From Welwitschia mirabilis (lineage: Eukaryota; Gnetophyta; Gnetopsida; Welwitschiales): 41,683 bases of DNA. The notes below the pieces were generated by a model. The model had not been told where the DNA came from, ran no database searches, and worked only from the letters and a program-made list of their open reading frames with translations. The translations under genes and the position numbers were made by a program. Shown here piece after piece: positions 1 through 10,648 of this stretch. Numbering within the stretch: position 1 is the first letter of the stretch; each line of letters begins with the position of its first letter. The stretch covers positions 51,458,214 to 51,499,896 of the forward strand of contig JBOZIK010000001.1 of the NCBI GenBank assembly GCA_051453625.1. The letters are read 5' to 3'.

Positions 1-217
1 AACATCTTTATTGATAGATTTAGTTTCTAATATTGGGTAGGAAGGGGTAATTTTCCTCTTTATATTAGATCTTCTATAGGGTAAGGTCATCAATTTGGAT
101 TGATTTAAGCTTCTTCATTCTTAAAATTAGGAATCTTATATGAAGAAATCTATTTTGATCTCTTGTAAATTCTCTCCTTCTTCGTTTACATCTAATTTAT
201 TTTTGTAATCTGCCCTA
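1..217. other. Left flank of element A1, probably older retroelement sequence
   Basis: AT-rich sequence with no convincing reading frame on either strand. It ends in cccta, the target duplication of the A1 insertion, so before insertion it was contiguous with 9798 onward. By that logic it should continue the older minus-strand element B. I could not match it to a specific domain, so that assignment rests on position only. Confidence 0.35.
213..217. repeat. Target-site duplication (left) of A1: cccta
   Basis: The five bases just outside the left LTR end are identical to 9793-9797 just outside the right LTR end. A 5-bp duplication is the usual product of Ty3/gypsy integrase and fixes both element boundaries. 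Confidence 0.9.
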
Positions 218-734
218 TGTTATGGTGTTTATTTTTGCATACACACTCTAGTATGAAGGGGTGTGACCCAAATGTCATAACCTATCGAAAACTTATGAGA
301 GAAGATTAAGGATCAACTTTCCAAAAGAATGTGGTAACTAAATTTTAAAAGCAATTTATAAAATAAAGATGTAATGAAAATGCGAATGAAACTAAATCTA
401 CATGTAATGCAATGAATCTAAACTACTTTATTTTATCCTTAACAAAGGCTATCTTTAATACCTATGTCACCAATGAAACTATTACCAAATCAAGGACAAC
501 ATAAATCATAAGGAACATCTAACAGAACTAAATGCATAAATGAAAATGAAATTTTATATTAAATGGAACTAGNNNNNNNNNNNNNNNNNNNNNNNNNNNN
601 NNNNNNNNNNNNNNNNNNNNNNACCAAGGGAACATCTTTCTGCAACTCTCAAGATGGATATCCCACCCTTCAATTTCCTATCATGAGAATTTTTGATGCA
701 TTGAAAATGAATAGGAGAATCAAAAAAGGGGTCT

Positions 735-742
735 TATTTATA
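735..742 (-). promoter_or_regulatory. TATA box in U3 of A1 3' LTR
   Basis: TATAAATA on the minus strand, at the same place in the LTR as 9340-9347 in the 5' LTR and 37181-37188 in A2. Conservation across three LTR copies supports it as the Pol II core promoter. Confidence 0.6.
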
Positions 743-1188
743 GGGTTGATAAATAAAATTAACACACATAAAACACTACAAAATGTGCTCAATTATAAGA
801 AAGAAATGAATGAAATAGATAAAGATTAGCTACCAGTTAAAACTATCATTTAGCTATCATTCAGTTAACATAAGTAGATGACAACCCTTTAGAAAGGANN
901 NNNNNNNNNNNNNNNNNNNNNNNNNNNNNNNNNNNNNNNNNNNNNNNNNNNNNNNNNNNNNNNNNNNCTGTCGTGGAGATGACAGAGGCAACAATAGTCC
1001 TTTTTGTCTTTTTCACTAGAGAGAATTCTTCCTTTTACATCATTGATTTTCCTCCAAGCTATATGCATCTAAATGTGCCTTAAATGCCTCTAATCATGCC
1101 AAGAATTACATATTTCTGAGATCTTCTATTAATTCTTCATAATCCTCAAAATTACATTTAAACCTATGTAAATTTCCTATAAAATAGC

Positions 1189-1348
1189 TTACTAACCCCA
1201 TCAAATACACACAATTTGNNNNNNNNNNNNNNNNNNNNNNNNNNNNNNNNNNNNNNNNNNNNNNNNNNNNNNNNNNNNNNNNNNNNNNNNNNNNNNNNNN
1301 NNNNNNNNNNNNNNNNNNTTACTAACCCCATCAAATACACACAATTTG
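1189..1348. other. 100-N gap with identical 30-bp flanks
   Basis: Bases 1189-1218 are identical to 1319-1348 and are separated by exactly 100 N (1219-1318). The 5' LTR holds this stretch only once, so this is an unmerged contig overlap rather than a biological repeat. Confidence 0.8.
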
Positions 1349-1359
1349 GTAGTGCATCA

Positions 1360-1376
1360 TAGCCCTCCACTTAGCC
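1360..1376 (-). other. Polypurine tract of A1
   Basis: On the minus strand the LTR is preceded by a purine-rich run containing AAGTGGAGGG and then TA. The same layout precedes LTR D (33793-33810) and, in decayed form, LTR E. This is the plus-strand primer site for reverse transcription and shows that 218-1359 is the 3' LTR. Confidence 0.75.
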
Positions 1377-3972
1377 TTTATCGGTTCCTAATAAAAACCA
1401 GGTGAACAACTATAAATGCAAGCTAAATTGTCTTAAAAAAATCAATCTGAATATTATAAAATCAGCTTTTAAATGATCTCAAATACATCATATAGCAAAA
1501 TAACACATAATGCATCATGTGTATAGAGTGAAAATTTAAAAATTATATTTCATAAAAGCTCTGAAATAACTTGAAAATTTTATGAAAATAAACCATGAAA
1601 ATGGGTCTTTTTCCCCCAAGAAAAATAATGTGTTCCATATTAGTTANNNNNNNNNNNNNNNNNNNNNNNNNNNNNNNNNNNNNNNNNNNNNNNNNNNNNN
1701 NNNNNNNNNNNNNNNNNNNNNNNNNNNNNNNNNNNNNNNNNNNTGCTAGATTTGAAAAATAAAGATGTAAGAAATATTCTCACAAGCATGGAAATAGTGT
1801 ATAATAAAATTTGCTAAGTAGGATGAGGTAAATCCATGAATATCTAACAAATGTTTCATTACAAAAATGATTAAGAACATCATTTACAACTCTAAAAGAA
1901 TTAAAAAATCACAAAATTATTAAGAAAATTTATTTAAGCAAGAAATCAACTCTTTATTGAAAATTAGGTAAGGAAAGTATTAAATGTTAAGGTCCTAAAA
2001 TGATAAGAAAATACAGAAATGATTTGAACAACTAATCAAACAACAAAAGAAAACAAAAATAATGGACATAAGAAAACATAAAGAAGATAGCCTGCCTACC
2101 TAAATTTTTATCCTAATAGACTCTTATGAAAGAAATCATAAAATTACTTGATTTTAAAATGCATGACTTAATGTGTTAAAAAAATTCCATTCAATGAGGC
2201 AGTGGTTATGATGATGCTAAAAATTAAATTCTTTAAACAATGAATAAGAAGATCAAAGATTTGCTTAAAAATAAACTCTCCTACTTACGTCTCCCAAAAA
2301 ATAATTGAATCCTAAGAAATGAAATAATCATGTGAAAAATGAAGAGTTATAATATAAGCAATGTCTCTGATAACACTAGGAATACCACTAATCCCATAGC
2401 CTCTACGTCTTTACTATTTTATTATATAACTATCCATAATGAGGGAAGTGTAACCATAGTCATAGAAGTAAGGACCCATGAAGCATGACAAATTGACCTC
2501 CAAGTGGAGTTCTCATAGCTATCATATTACATTACTAAAGGCTTTTTCTGGGAAAATTTGCCCTAGTGTACTTATAGTAGGATATCATAGTAACCATTTT
2601 TTTGAGCTATTTCAAATATAAAACATTATGGTCTTATTTTGTCTTTTTTCCCCTTTTTTTTGCATAATTAAAAATTTTACTTGACTAAACACTTCAAAAA
2701 AACAAAGGTAAAGTCATAAGATAAAGACAGAAAAGAATACCTTTAAACAATCTAATACCTTTTCATCATTGAGAAAAACATCAAAAATAAAGCATATTCC
2801 TTCAAATTGAAGTTCATAGAGTTTTGAATGTCTTAGTATTAGATGAATCCAATCTTACCACTATAAAGTACCCAAGTCAAAATACTAGTTATGGAAATAA
2901 ATACATAAGTCATGTTGGAAAGATGATCAAGTAGCATCATAATGGCCTCCAAANNNNNNNNNNNNNNNNNNNNNNNNNNNNNNNNNNNNNNNNNNNNNNN
3001 NNNNNNNNNNNNNNNNNNNNNNNNNNNNNNNNNNNNNNNNNNNNNNNNNNNNNGAATGGACATAAGAAAACATAAAGAAGATAGACTGCCTACCTAAATT
3101 TTTAACCTAATAGACTCTTATGAAAGAAATCATAAAATCACTTGATTTTAAAATGCATGACTTAATGTATTAAAAAAAATTCCATTCAATGAGGAAGTGG
3201 TTATGATGATGCTAAAAATTAAATGCTTTAAACAATGAATAAGAAGATCAAAGATTTACTTAAAAATGAACTCTCCTACTTATGTCTCCAAACAAACATC
3301 TGAATCCTAAGAAATGAAATAATCATGTGAAAAGATGAAGAGTTAGAAAATAAGCAATATCTCTGATAATACCAGGAACACCCCTAATCCCATATCCTCC
3401 ACGTCTTTATTATTTTATTATCTAACTATCCATAATGAGGGAATTGCAACCATAGTCAGAGAAGTAAAGAACCATGAAGCATGGCAAACTGACCTCTAAG
3501 TGGAGTTCTCACAGCTATCATATTACATTGCTAAAGGCTTTTTATGGGAAAATTTACCCTAGTGCACTTACAGTAGGATATCATGATAACCATTTTTTTG
3601 AGCTATCTCAAATATAAAACATCATGGTCTTATTTCACTCTTTTTTTCCCTTTTTTTTTTTTGCATAATTAAAAATTTTGCTTGACCAAACACTTCAAAA
3701 AAACAAAGGTAAAGTCATAAGATAGAGACAGAAAAGAACACCCTTAAACAATCTAAGACCTTTTCATCATTGAGGAAAACATAAAAAATAAAGCATATTC
3801 CTTCAAATTGAAGTTCATGGAGTTGTGAATGTCTTAGTATTATACGAATCCAATCTTACCACTATAAAGTACCCAAGTCAAAATACTAGTTATGGAAATA
3901 AATACATAAGTCACGTTTGAAAGATGATCAAGTAACATCATAATGGCCTTTAAAGAAAAAAGCTAAGAGAAA
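1377..3972 (-). other. A1 3' non-coding region, with a large duplicated block across an N gap
   Basis: No protein similarity was recognised on either strand. The stretch 2061-2953 recurs as 3055-3954 with scattered substitutions and a few indels, and the two copies are separated by exactly 100 N (2954-3053). Another 97-N run lies at 1647-1743. The region is between the integrase remnant and the 3' LTR, where Tat/Athila elements carry a long untranslated region or extra ORFs. Confidence 0.6.
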
Positions 3973-4057
3973 ATTCAGAAGGTTGGTTATATATTTACAA
4001 CCTTTGCTCATTAAAAATTCAGAAGGTTGGTTATATATTTCCAACCTTTGCTCATTA
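3973..4057. repeat. Tandem duplication, 44-bp period, in the integrase C-terminal remnant
   Basis: A 41-bp block at 3973-4013 recurs at 4017-4057 with one difference seen by eye. The 44-bp offset is not a multiple of three, so the duplication shifts the reading frame. Confidence 0.85.
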
Positions 4058-4134
4058 ACTTTCTGAATTTTATTAGTGGTTAAGTCAAAAATCTTAATAA
4101 TGCCATTAGAATGTACTTTCTCAAAAAGGTAAGG
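4015..4134 (-). pseudogene. Integrase C-terminal remnant of A1
   Basis: The minus frame reads LFEKVHSNGIIKIFD, then KIQKVNEQRLEIYNQPSEF. This matches the typical end of Tat/Athila integrases, where a GP(Y/F)-like segment is followed by an acidic-hydrophobic stretch and the VNGQRLKPY motif; here the motif is VNEQRLEIY. Only about 40 residues remain. The HHCC zinc finger and DDE catalytic core are missing upstream, and a 44-bp tandem duplication breaks the frame just downstream. The hydrophobic residues preceding it in the same frame (to 4209) do not look like integrase and probably come from the adjoining module. Confidence 0.65.
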
Positions 4135-4214
4135 ATCTAAACACAGATTAATTTTTTGCTTAAAAATCAAAGTCAAAATCATAAACACATAAGAGAAAAG
4201 AGAAAACACTAAAG

Positions 4215-4490
4215 TAAAGTAAAAAAAAATTATTTAAATCCTAAAATATATTCAACACTTTTATTGAAAAGGAAGAAAAAAAGAAGGATTTGTTTTTATG
4301 ATCTTAGGACATTGCATTCTTTCAGAGAAATAAGGCCCAAATCAAATATTCATTAATTAATAAAACATAAAAATTATATAATTATTTTCTAGTAAAATCA
4401 ATTATAGGAAGAGAGGGATAGTAGATAAATTTCTATGAGACCACACAAGCGCATGAATGTTGGACGTCACAGGGAAGATTAATGCTAGTA
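4215..4490 (-). other. Module replacing the RT/IN core in A1
   Basis: AT-rich sequence between the RT stub and the integrase C-terminus. It is homologous to about 41390-41630 in A2 and 26540-26650 in element C. A useful landmark is the stretch around 4320-4425, which matches 26548-26642 nearly base by base. No known domain was recognised. In A2 the corresponding plus frame stays open for about 50 codons, but no frame is kept in A1. It may be a remnant of the region downstream of integrase that was joined to the RT stub by the founding deletion. Confidence 0.55.
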
Positions 4491-4491
4491 T

Positions 4492-4545
4492 GAGAGTTTT
4501 GTTTTGATCACTAGAAATAAAAGTATATTTTAATCCACTAGGAAG
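4492..4545 (-). pseudogene. Reverse transcriptase N-terminal stub of A1
   Basis: The minus frame reads LPSGLKYTFISSDQNKTL. This matches the conserved LP..LKY.FL.......P.I segment that links protease to reverse transcriptase in Tat/Athila polyproteins. The fingers/palm motifs that should follow, including the catalytic YxDD box, are absent, and sequence switches to the shared module. A2 has the same stub at 41311-41370. Confidence 0.6.
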
Positions 4546-4682
4546 ATTTTTCATATTCAAATTCAAATTAAGATTTTTAGTCTCTAGATCATGTAGTGGA
4601 TGATCTCCTTTGAAGTGTGAGCTTTTATTTAACAGTTGGACTTCCTTGCAATCTAAGGGTTCTATTTCTTTGTCATTCTTAT

Positions 4683-5001
4683 TTAAAAGATTATGCCCAA
4701 ATTTGGATGTATTGGAAGTTTTGAGTTCTTAAACTCAAGTGGATCATCATAAGACACAGGATCATGTAATGTCAGTCCTCTTTTTTTAAGGGAATGATGT
4801 TGAAGTAATAAAGTTAATTTAATTTTACTTTTTATGTCCATTTCATCACCTATTTCTTTCTCAGCTGCATTAAAAATTTTAATTGTAGACTTTTTATTTC
4901 CTAGATGACACTTCATAATCCTAATTCTTGTGTCAATAATGTAGTAGACTATTGTATAGAAGGCTCATATCAGAAGTAAGGGGTATCCTCCATTATGTTC
5001 A
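4683..5001 (-). pseudogene. Protease-RT linker of A1, first assembled copy
   Basis: The minus frame reads FNAAEKEIGDEMDIKSKIKL, then a leucine- and glutamine-rich stretch ending near DPLEF. It aligns with plus-strand 40940-41155 in A2, which carries the telomere insertion. It covers the end of the retropepsin and the poorly conserved linker. Bases 4728-5001 recur as 5102-5374 with a few differences, flanking an exact 100-N gap, so these two copies are probably contig ends that were not merged. Confidence 0.7.
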
Positions 5002-5101
5002 NNNNNNNNNNNNNNNNNNNNNNNNNNNNNNNNNNNNNNNNNNNNNNNNNNNNNNNNNNNNNNNNNNNNNNNNNNNNNNNNNNNNNNNNNNNNNNNNNNN
5101 N

Positions 5102-5720
5102 TTAAACTTAAGTGGATCATCATAAGACATAGGATCATGTAATGTCAGTCCTCTTTCTTTAAGGGAATGATGTTGAAGGAATAAAGTTAGTTTAATTTTA
5201 CTTTTTATGTCCATTTCATCACCTATATCTTTCTTAGCTGCATTAAAAATTTTAATTATATACTTTTTATTTCCTAGGTGATACTCCATCATCCTAATTC
5301 TTGTGTCAATAACGTAGTAGAATATTGTATAGAAGGATTATCTTAGAAGTAAGGGGTATCCTCCATTATGTTCGACCTCTATGACAACCACATCTACTAG
5401 GTAGCAGGCCTCTTCAATTTGGATTAGTAAATCTTTAATAACCCCTAAGGGTTTCTTAACTAAAGTATCTACTAACTCTAAGAAAATCTGTGTAGGCTCT
5501 ATTCTACCTTTCAAACCAACTCTTTTGCACATGTACAATGGCATAATGTTAACACTCATTTAATGTCGATTAAAGCTCTCTTGATCCTTTTGTTTTCCTT
5601 TAATGTAACATTTATTGTTGATGCCCCTAGATCCTTAAATTTTGGAGATTTTTGTAATACTAAATTCATGAGGAATTGAGCTAAAAATACTTTACTAGGA
5701 ATAAGTTATTTTTTCCCTCC
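5102..5720 (-). pseudogene. Retropepsin (aspartic protease) of A1
   Basis: The minus frame 5559-5338 reads MSVNIMPLYMCKRVGLKG, followed by a stretch ending VKKPLGVIKDLLIQIEEA and then VVVIEVEHNGGYPLLL. This is the hallmark of the gypsy protease family: (D-L/S-G-A)SVN.MP, then P.G...D.L..(V/I), ending P.ILGRPFL. Just upstream, an alternate frame gives KSPKFKDLGAS and KRALIDIK, the usual approach to the active site. The catalytic D-[LST]-G triplet is destroyed: GAS is replaced by a Lys codon and a frameshift. Family function is cleavage of the Gag-Pol polyprotein in the virus-like particle; this copy cannot do it. Confidence 0.8.
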
Positions 5721-8320
5721 TTATTAAGTCTTTCCATAGCTTTCCGTACCCTAGAATTTGTTGCAAAAGTTACGAGAAGGGTAGTTTTATGTTCATATTT
5801 TTCATCAAGGCTTTGAGATATTCATTGAAAGTTGAATTAGTATTAAGCCTATTAAGTCAAGGATAGCTGATTGATTTTGTAAAGAATTTTTATTTTTATT
5901 TTTACTAAGAGAAGGAAAGTTATAATATTCTAATATTTTGATGTCCTCTTCTTTCTAATCATCTCAAGTTTCATTTTGAGAGGTTAATGATTTACAAGAA
6001 GGAGGGTTTACTTCATGTTCAATTCATGCCACAACCTCACAATCTCTTCTTACTTCACTATGATTTGAAATAGGTTGTATTGCCAATTATCCTTGTGGTC
6101 TTTGATATGCCAACATGATTTATTAAAGGATGTTTACTAAATTTTTAATGTTGACACTTTGTTTCTCTTGTAATTTTGTATGGTTAACAATAGATTTTTT
6201 AAAAGAATCATCTTGATGTTGACAATTTAATGGACTTGGTTAAAAATTTGAATTTTCAAATCAGTTTTTAAAAGGTTTAAAATTGTTTTCAAAATGTGTA
6301 TTTAACCTAGGTTGTGCCTTATATTTATTTTTAAAGTTTGAAAATTTTTAATTAAAAGCGCAAAATTCTTCATGTATCTTTTTTTTATAGGTGGATAAAA
6401 GTGGATAGTTTTTTATTTAGGTGGTAGTTATCCTCGCATAAGTCACATGTTGGCATAACATTCTTCTTAGTTGCANNNNNNNNNNNNNNNNNCATTTTAG
6501 TATACTTCTCTAGAGTTGTGAGATCTCTAGTTAGATTTGTAAGGTTGTCTTCCACCTTCTTTTCTTGTTTAACCTCTTTCAAATCTTTGATGAGTATCCT
6601 ACAATGTAATTTTCTTTCGATGTTGGCTAAGTTTGACTAACCTTCGTAAATTCTTTTAGTGTTTTTTAGGCTTTATCTAATGTGAGGTTCATAAGGTTTC
6701 CACCACAAGAAAAATCTACAAGTTATTTTATTTCATGGTTTAGTCCACTATAAAAGTAGTTAATTAATTCTTCCCATGTAAAAGCATCTACTGGATTAGA
6801 GNNNNNNNNNNNNNNNNNNNNNNNNNNNNNNNNNNNNNNNNNNNNNNNNNNNNNNNNNNNNNNNNNNNNNNNNNNNNNNNNNNNNNNNNNNNNNNNNNNN
6901 NTCTCTAATTATATTTGTAAGGTTGTCTTCCACCTTCTTTTCTTATTTAACCTCTTTCAAATCTTTGATGAGTTATCCTACAATGTAATTTTCTTTCGAT
7001 GTTGAAAAAGTTTAACTAACCTCCATAAATTCTTTTAGTGTTTTCTAGGCTTTATCTAATGTGAGGTTCATAAGGTTTCCACCACAAGAAAAATCTACGA
7101 GTTATTTTATTTCATGGTTTAGTCCAATGTAAAAGGAGTTAATTAATTCTTCTCATGTAAAAGCATCTACTGGATTAGAATGGGTTGTTATAAAGAAGCA
7201 TTTATATGTGAAAGCATAATCTTTATTTGATTGTTATTAAAAGTTTACCACTTACTTTTTCCTTTTTGTAATGGTTTCTTCACTCATGAATATTTTAGTG
7301 AAGGCTTCTTAGACTTGATTCTGAGAATTTAAACTTTTGTGATGTATGGTTTTTAGCCAAAGTTTACTCTTTTCTTTAATATCATGGAAAAGATTACCAT
7401 GTATGTTTTATCAATAATCCTCTTATTTCCATTTCTAGAGGTAAGAATTAATTGTTTTATGTCCACAATGTGTTGGAGGGGATCCTCATCATATTTGCCA
7501 CTAAAGATTAGATAGGAATTTGGGGTTTTTAACTCAACATCATCTTTTAGTGGTAAATCGAAAGGGGTTTGAATTTTTCATTTCCTATTTGCTATTAATT
7601 CCCTAAGGGAAAGGNNNNNNNNNNNNNNNNNNNNNNNNNNNNNNNNNNNNNNNNNNNNNNNNNNNNNNNNNNNNNNNNNNNNNNNNNNNNNNNNNNNNNN
7701 NNNNNNNNNNNNNNTTCTTCACTCATGAAAATTTTAGTGAAGGCTTCTTAGACTTGATTCTAAGAATTTAAACTTTTTTGATGTATAGTTTTTACCAAAG
7801 TTTTACTCTTCCCTTTAATATCATGAAAAAGATTACCATGTATGTTCTATCGATAATCCTCTTATTTCCATTTCTAGAGGTAAGAATTAATTGTTTTATG
7901 TCCACAATGTGTTGTAGGGGATCCTCATCATATTTACCATTAAAGATTAGATAGGAATTTGGGTTTTTTAACTCAGCATCATCTCTTAGTGGTAAATCGA
8001 AAGGGGTTTAAATTTTTCATTTCCTATTTGCTATTAATTCCCTAAGGGTAAGATTCATATTAGGACTAGGGGTTGAAGATCCTACAAGTTATTTTTGCTT
8101 TTGTGTAGTACTCAACATTGTCAAATCACCTTCTTCTAGATTATCTTCTAAAAAATTTTCTTAAAAAAGATCAAATTCATAAAATATAAATTTAAAAGAA
8201 ATATTGTATGCACCTAGAGATTGTTTTTTTAAATTTAATTTTGAAGTCTACCAGTCCTTCTTTGATGTTCTCTTTTATTAATAGCCTTTCTCTTTGATAT
8301 TTCTTTTCTAAACTAACCAT
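5721..8320 (-). pseudogene. gag of A1
   Basis: The ATG at 8320 (minus) lies in ATGGTTAG and is conserved in A2 at 38738 (ATGGTTAAC), which fixes the start. Downstream the minus frames read LTLRELIANRK, TPFDLPLKDDVELK, then FSGKYDEDPLQHIVDIKQL, matching A2 gag almost residue by residue and the Retrotrans_gag pattern (HG...E.P..HL..F). Near 6400-6475 there is CDLCEDNYHLNKK, a fragment of the C-X2-C-X3-4-H zinc knuckle that binds RNA. Numerous stops and shifts are present. Two 100-N gaps (6802-6901, 7615-7714) have duplicated flanks and a 17-N run falls at 6476-6492. Confidence 0.75.
6476..8060. other. Two assembly joins with duplicated flanks inside A1 gag
   Basis: About 6510-6801 recurs as about 6902-7190, and about 7265-7614 recurs as about 7715-8045. 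Each pair is split by exactly 100 N and differs at a few per cent of positions. Gag should contain each segment once, and A2 shows one copy of the equivalent part. Confidence 0.7.
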
Positions 8321-8801
8321 GTCATAGCATCCAGAAAATATAAAATAATAAAAATTGAAATAAAAAATAAGAAACAGTCATCTTGCCTATCATGAGAATG
8401 ATAAAGGAGATAAAAACAAAATATAGAAATTCAGTAGAGCAGAAAGTCGAAAGTAGAAAAATATATATACTGTCATCCTTCTATTGGTGTAGACGACATA
8501 GAAGATGATGGAATTATTATTATGCTAATAGAAAACTACAATTTGAATCGAAAAATAGAAGGTAAAAAATAGAAAATGAGTGGTTATCCACCTTGTTGTG
8601 GGGATAATAGGGAGGATGATAGTCATTATTATAGACTATAAAAAACCAAAAATTGCAAACTGAAAACAAAAAAAAAAAAAAAGAGAAAACCAAAAACTAA
8701 AAATTGCTAATTAAAAATACAATGTTGCTATAGATAAATAGCTAAAAAAAATATGATTTACTCATCCAAATGAGAACAGTCCTTGTGCTTCTTAGTATTC
8801 T
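8321..8801 (-). other. A1 leader with palindromic GTCATC/GATGAC motifs
   Basis: The untranslated leader between PBS and gag start. It holds three imperfect inverted-repeat clusters (8385-8415, 8468-8510, 8583-8632) of GTCATCC-type arms facing GATGA(C/T)-type arms. The A2 leader (38440-38690) has the same architecture, including a perfect 9-bp inverted repeat. Confidence 0.65.
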
Positions 8802-8819
8802 TTTCCAATAACAATGTCA
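8802..8819 (-). other. Primer-binding site of A1 (tRNA-Asp type, decayed)
   Basis: The minus strand reads TGACATTGTTATTGGAAA, against TGGCGCCGTTGCCGGGGA expected for the 3' end of plant tRNA-Asp. Nine positions differ and every one is C-to-T or G-to-A. It is three bases inside the LTR end, the same spacing as in element C. Confidence 0.8.
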
Positions 8820-9339
8820 AGATGTTGTGATGCATATTTTTGCATACATACTTTACTATAATGGAAGTGACTCAAATGTTGTAACCCATCAAAGACTTAT
8901 GAGAAAAGAATAAGAATTAATTTTCCAAAAGAATGTGGTAATAAAATTTTAATAATAATGTAAAAAATAAATATGCAATGCAAATGTGAATGCAACTAAA
9001 TCTAAATATAATGGAAAATAAATCTAAATTACTTTCTTTCAACGTTAAGAAAAGCTATCCTTAAGACCTATATCACAAATGAAACTATTACCAAATCAAG
9101 GGCAACATAAACCATAATGGAAATCTAATAGAACTAAATGCATAAATAAAAATAGATTTTTATATTAAATGGAACCAGCATTTAGGTTACAAAATAGCTG
9201 AGCCTCAATAGAGGATGCACAGCCCTTTACCAAGGGAACGTCTTTCTGCAACTCTTGAAAAAAATGTCTTACCCTTCGATCTCCTGTCATAATAATTTTT
9301 AATGCATTGAAGATGAAGAGGAGAGTCAAAGGAGGGTTT

Positions 9340-9347
9340 TATTTATA
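9340..9347 (-). promoter_or_regulatory. TATA box, A1 5' LTR
   Basis: TATAAATA on the minus strand, followed by an AAACCCTCCTTTGAC stretch also seen in A2 as AAGTCCTCCTTCGAC. Position and neighbourhood conservation between A1 and A2 support a core promoter. Confidence 0.65.
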
Positions 9348-9399
9348 GGATCCAAAAATAGAAGAAAGAAATAGAATAAACAGATAAAGGTCAGCTATC

Positions 9400-9570
9400 A
9401 GTTATAACTATCATCTTGGTTGTCATCTAAATGACATGAGTGGATGACAACCCTTTAGAAAGGATGACTTAGTAGTTCCATCTCCAATCCATGTTATCAT
9501 TCTCATGTGACATCTATAGTGTTATCGTCCTAGCTATTGTGGGGACGATAGAGGGGATGACAGTTATTTT
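9400..9570 (-). promoter_or_regulatory. Palindromic motif array in A1 U3
   Basis: Contains ATCATCTTGGTTGTCATC..ATGACAT, TGGATGACAACCC and TATCGTCCTAGC...GGGGACGATAG followed by GGGATGACAG. The arms form imperfect inverted repeats upstream of the TATA box. Equivalent arrays occupy U3 in A2 (36905-37080), D (33300-33560) and E (21290-21610). Confidence 0.5.
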
Positions 9571-9792
9571 TGTCTTTTTCCCTAGAGAGAAGTCTTCCTT
9601 TTACATCAGTGGCTTTCCTCTAAGCTATATGCATCAGAATGTTCCTTAAATGCTCTAATCATGCCAATAATTATATATTTCTAAGATATTTTATTAATTC
9701 TCTATAATCCTCAAAATTGATCTAAACCTGTGTAAATTTCCTACAAAATATCATAAACCTCTATTAAATACACATAATTTGGTAGTGCATCA

Positions 9793-9797
9793 CCCTA
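9793..9797. repeat. Target-site duplication (right) of A1: cccta
   Basis: Identical to 213-217 and directly abuts the CA terminus of the 5' LTR. Confidence 0.9.
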
Positions 9798-10648
9798 TAT
9801 ATTACTTTATTTAGACTTTAATTCCATGAAAGACATTTTATTTTTTAGGAAAGGGTGCAGTCCTATTATGAAATGGTTTTTTCATTAAGTTATTATTATT
9901 CATATGTCTTACATAGTATATAAGAGAAATAAATAAGATTTAATTTATATTAAGCTACTATCATGTTTCCCTATTTTCATGTATAAAATCCTTCCACCTC
10001 TATTATTTTAAATTACCCTATTGGATATCGGTTGATAAATCTTTTCATAAAATTTTTCCATGCTAATTATTTATCATTTAGATATAAATGAATTCTTTTA
10101 GTTTTCCACTAAAGAGATGCTACATCTTTCAATTGATAGATTTCTACTTTGTTCTTTTTCATCACACTATAATATTAAGTTATGAAAAAGTCATACATCT
10201 TTGCTACTCAAGCCTTTACTTTTACTGGATAATAATATCCCTTAAATATTAGTGGTATGAGATCCTAAATTTTAGAAATTATATTTATTATAGTAGTTCA
10301 CCTCTTATTTTAGTATCCTATTTTCATATTATATTAATAAACTCTTTGAATGTTTTTAGCATGTGTTGTACCACTTTTTACTAATTTTTAGAAATATTTT
10401 ATTCCCTTTCCAATGCCCTTCATGGTGTCTTGTCTAGTTTTTACATAAAATATTATAGAAAGTTAATACCTAAAAAATATTACAAACTAATTAAGTTATT
10501 TTTAAGCTAATCTTAGTTGAATAAATTTGACTTTTCTACTAGGTGTAACATTTTCTATGTGGACTCTAAATTATGTTGTTAATACCATGTTAACCTCCTT
10601 ATAAGTTAGACATTCTATAGTATAAATCACTAGTTTTCTTTCAACCTT
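9798..10648 (-). other. Interior of older element(s), nothing recognised
   Basis: About 850 bp of AT-rich sequence right of the A1 insertion, full of stops in all frames. By position it should include pol-region debris of element B or of the copia fragment suggested by the PBS-like site at 10649-10660. No domain could be read. Confidence 0.4.

Larger units (their letters stand above)
218..1359 (-). repeat. 3' LTR of A1
   Basis: Homologous along its length to 8823-9792. In the hand-aligned segment 460-547 against 9066-9153 I count 9 differences in 88 positions. It begins TGTTATGG on the plus strand and ends GTGCATCA, next to the polypurine tract. It contains N runs at 573-622, 899-967 and 1219-1318; the last has a 30-bp duplicated flank. 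A TATA-like box lies at 735-742 on the minus strand. Confidence 0.88.
218..9792 (-). mobile_element. A1: non-autonomous Ty3/gypsy (Tat/Athila-type) LTR retrotransposon
   Basis: Both termini are TG...CA and are flanked by the perfect duplication cccta. Reading on the minus strand, the order is 5' LTR (9792-8823), tRNA-Asp-type PBS (8819-8802), leader, gag (from 8320), retropepsin (about 5720-5338), a short RT N-terminal stub (4545-4492), an AT-rich module, an integrase C-terminal remnant (4134-4015), polypurine tract (1376-1360) and 3' LTR (1359-218). No RT catalytic region, RNase H or integrase core is visible. Many frames are broken by stops and shifts, so the copy is dead. Its assembled length is inflated by 100-N joins with duplicated flanks. 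It sits inside older sequence that continues on both sides. Confidence 0.88.
8823..9792 (-). repeat. 5' LTR of A1
   Basis: 970 bp without N runs, TG...CA ended, homologous to 218-1359 and, more distantly, to the A2 LTR. On the minus strand U3 comes first. The TATA box is at 9340-9347, an array of palindromic motifs lies upstream of it (9400-9560), and the U5 end abuts the PBS. This is the cleanest LTR copy in the window and the best reference for the family. Confidence 0.9.

Noticed and set aside
213-217. cccta as a telomere-like (CCCTAAA) insertion preference of A1.
   Set aside because: Only five bases match and the flanks are not telomeric; a single site gives no evidence of preference.
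2061-3954. A biological tandem duplication of about 890 bp inside A1.
   Set aside because: The copies are separated by exactly 100 N and end at the gap on one side and start at it on the other, as at several other joins here; an assembly overlap is more likely.
3928-4209. The hydrophobic start (MFSLFSYVFMILTLIF) as a signal peptide or envelope-like membrane segment.
   Set aside because: The same frame runs straight into the integrase C-terminal motif. The hydrophobic part is AT-rich module sequence and not conserved as coding in the other copies.
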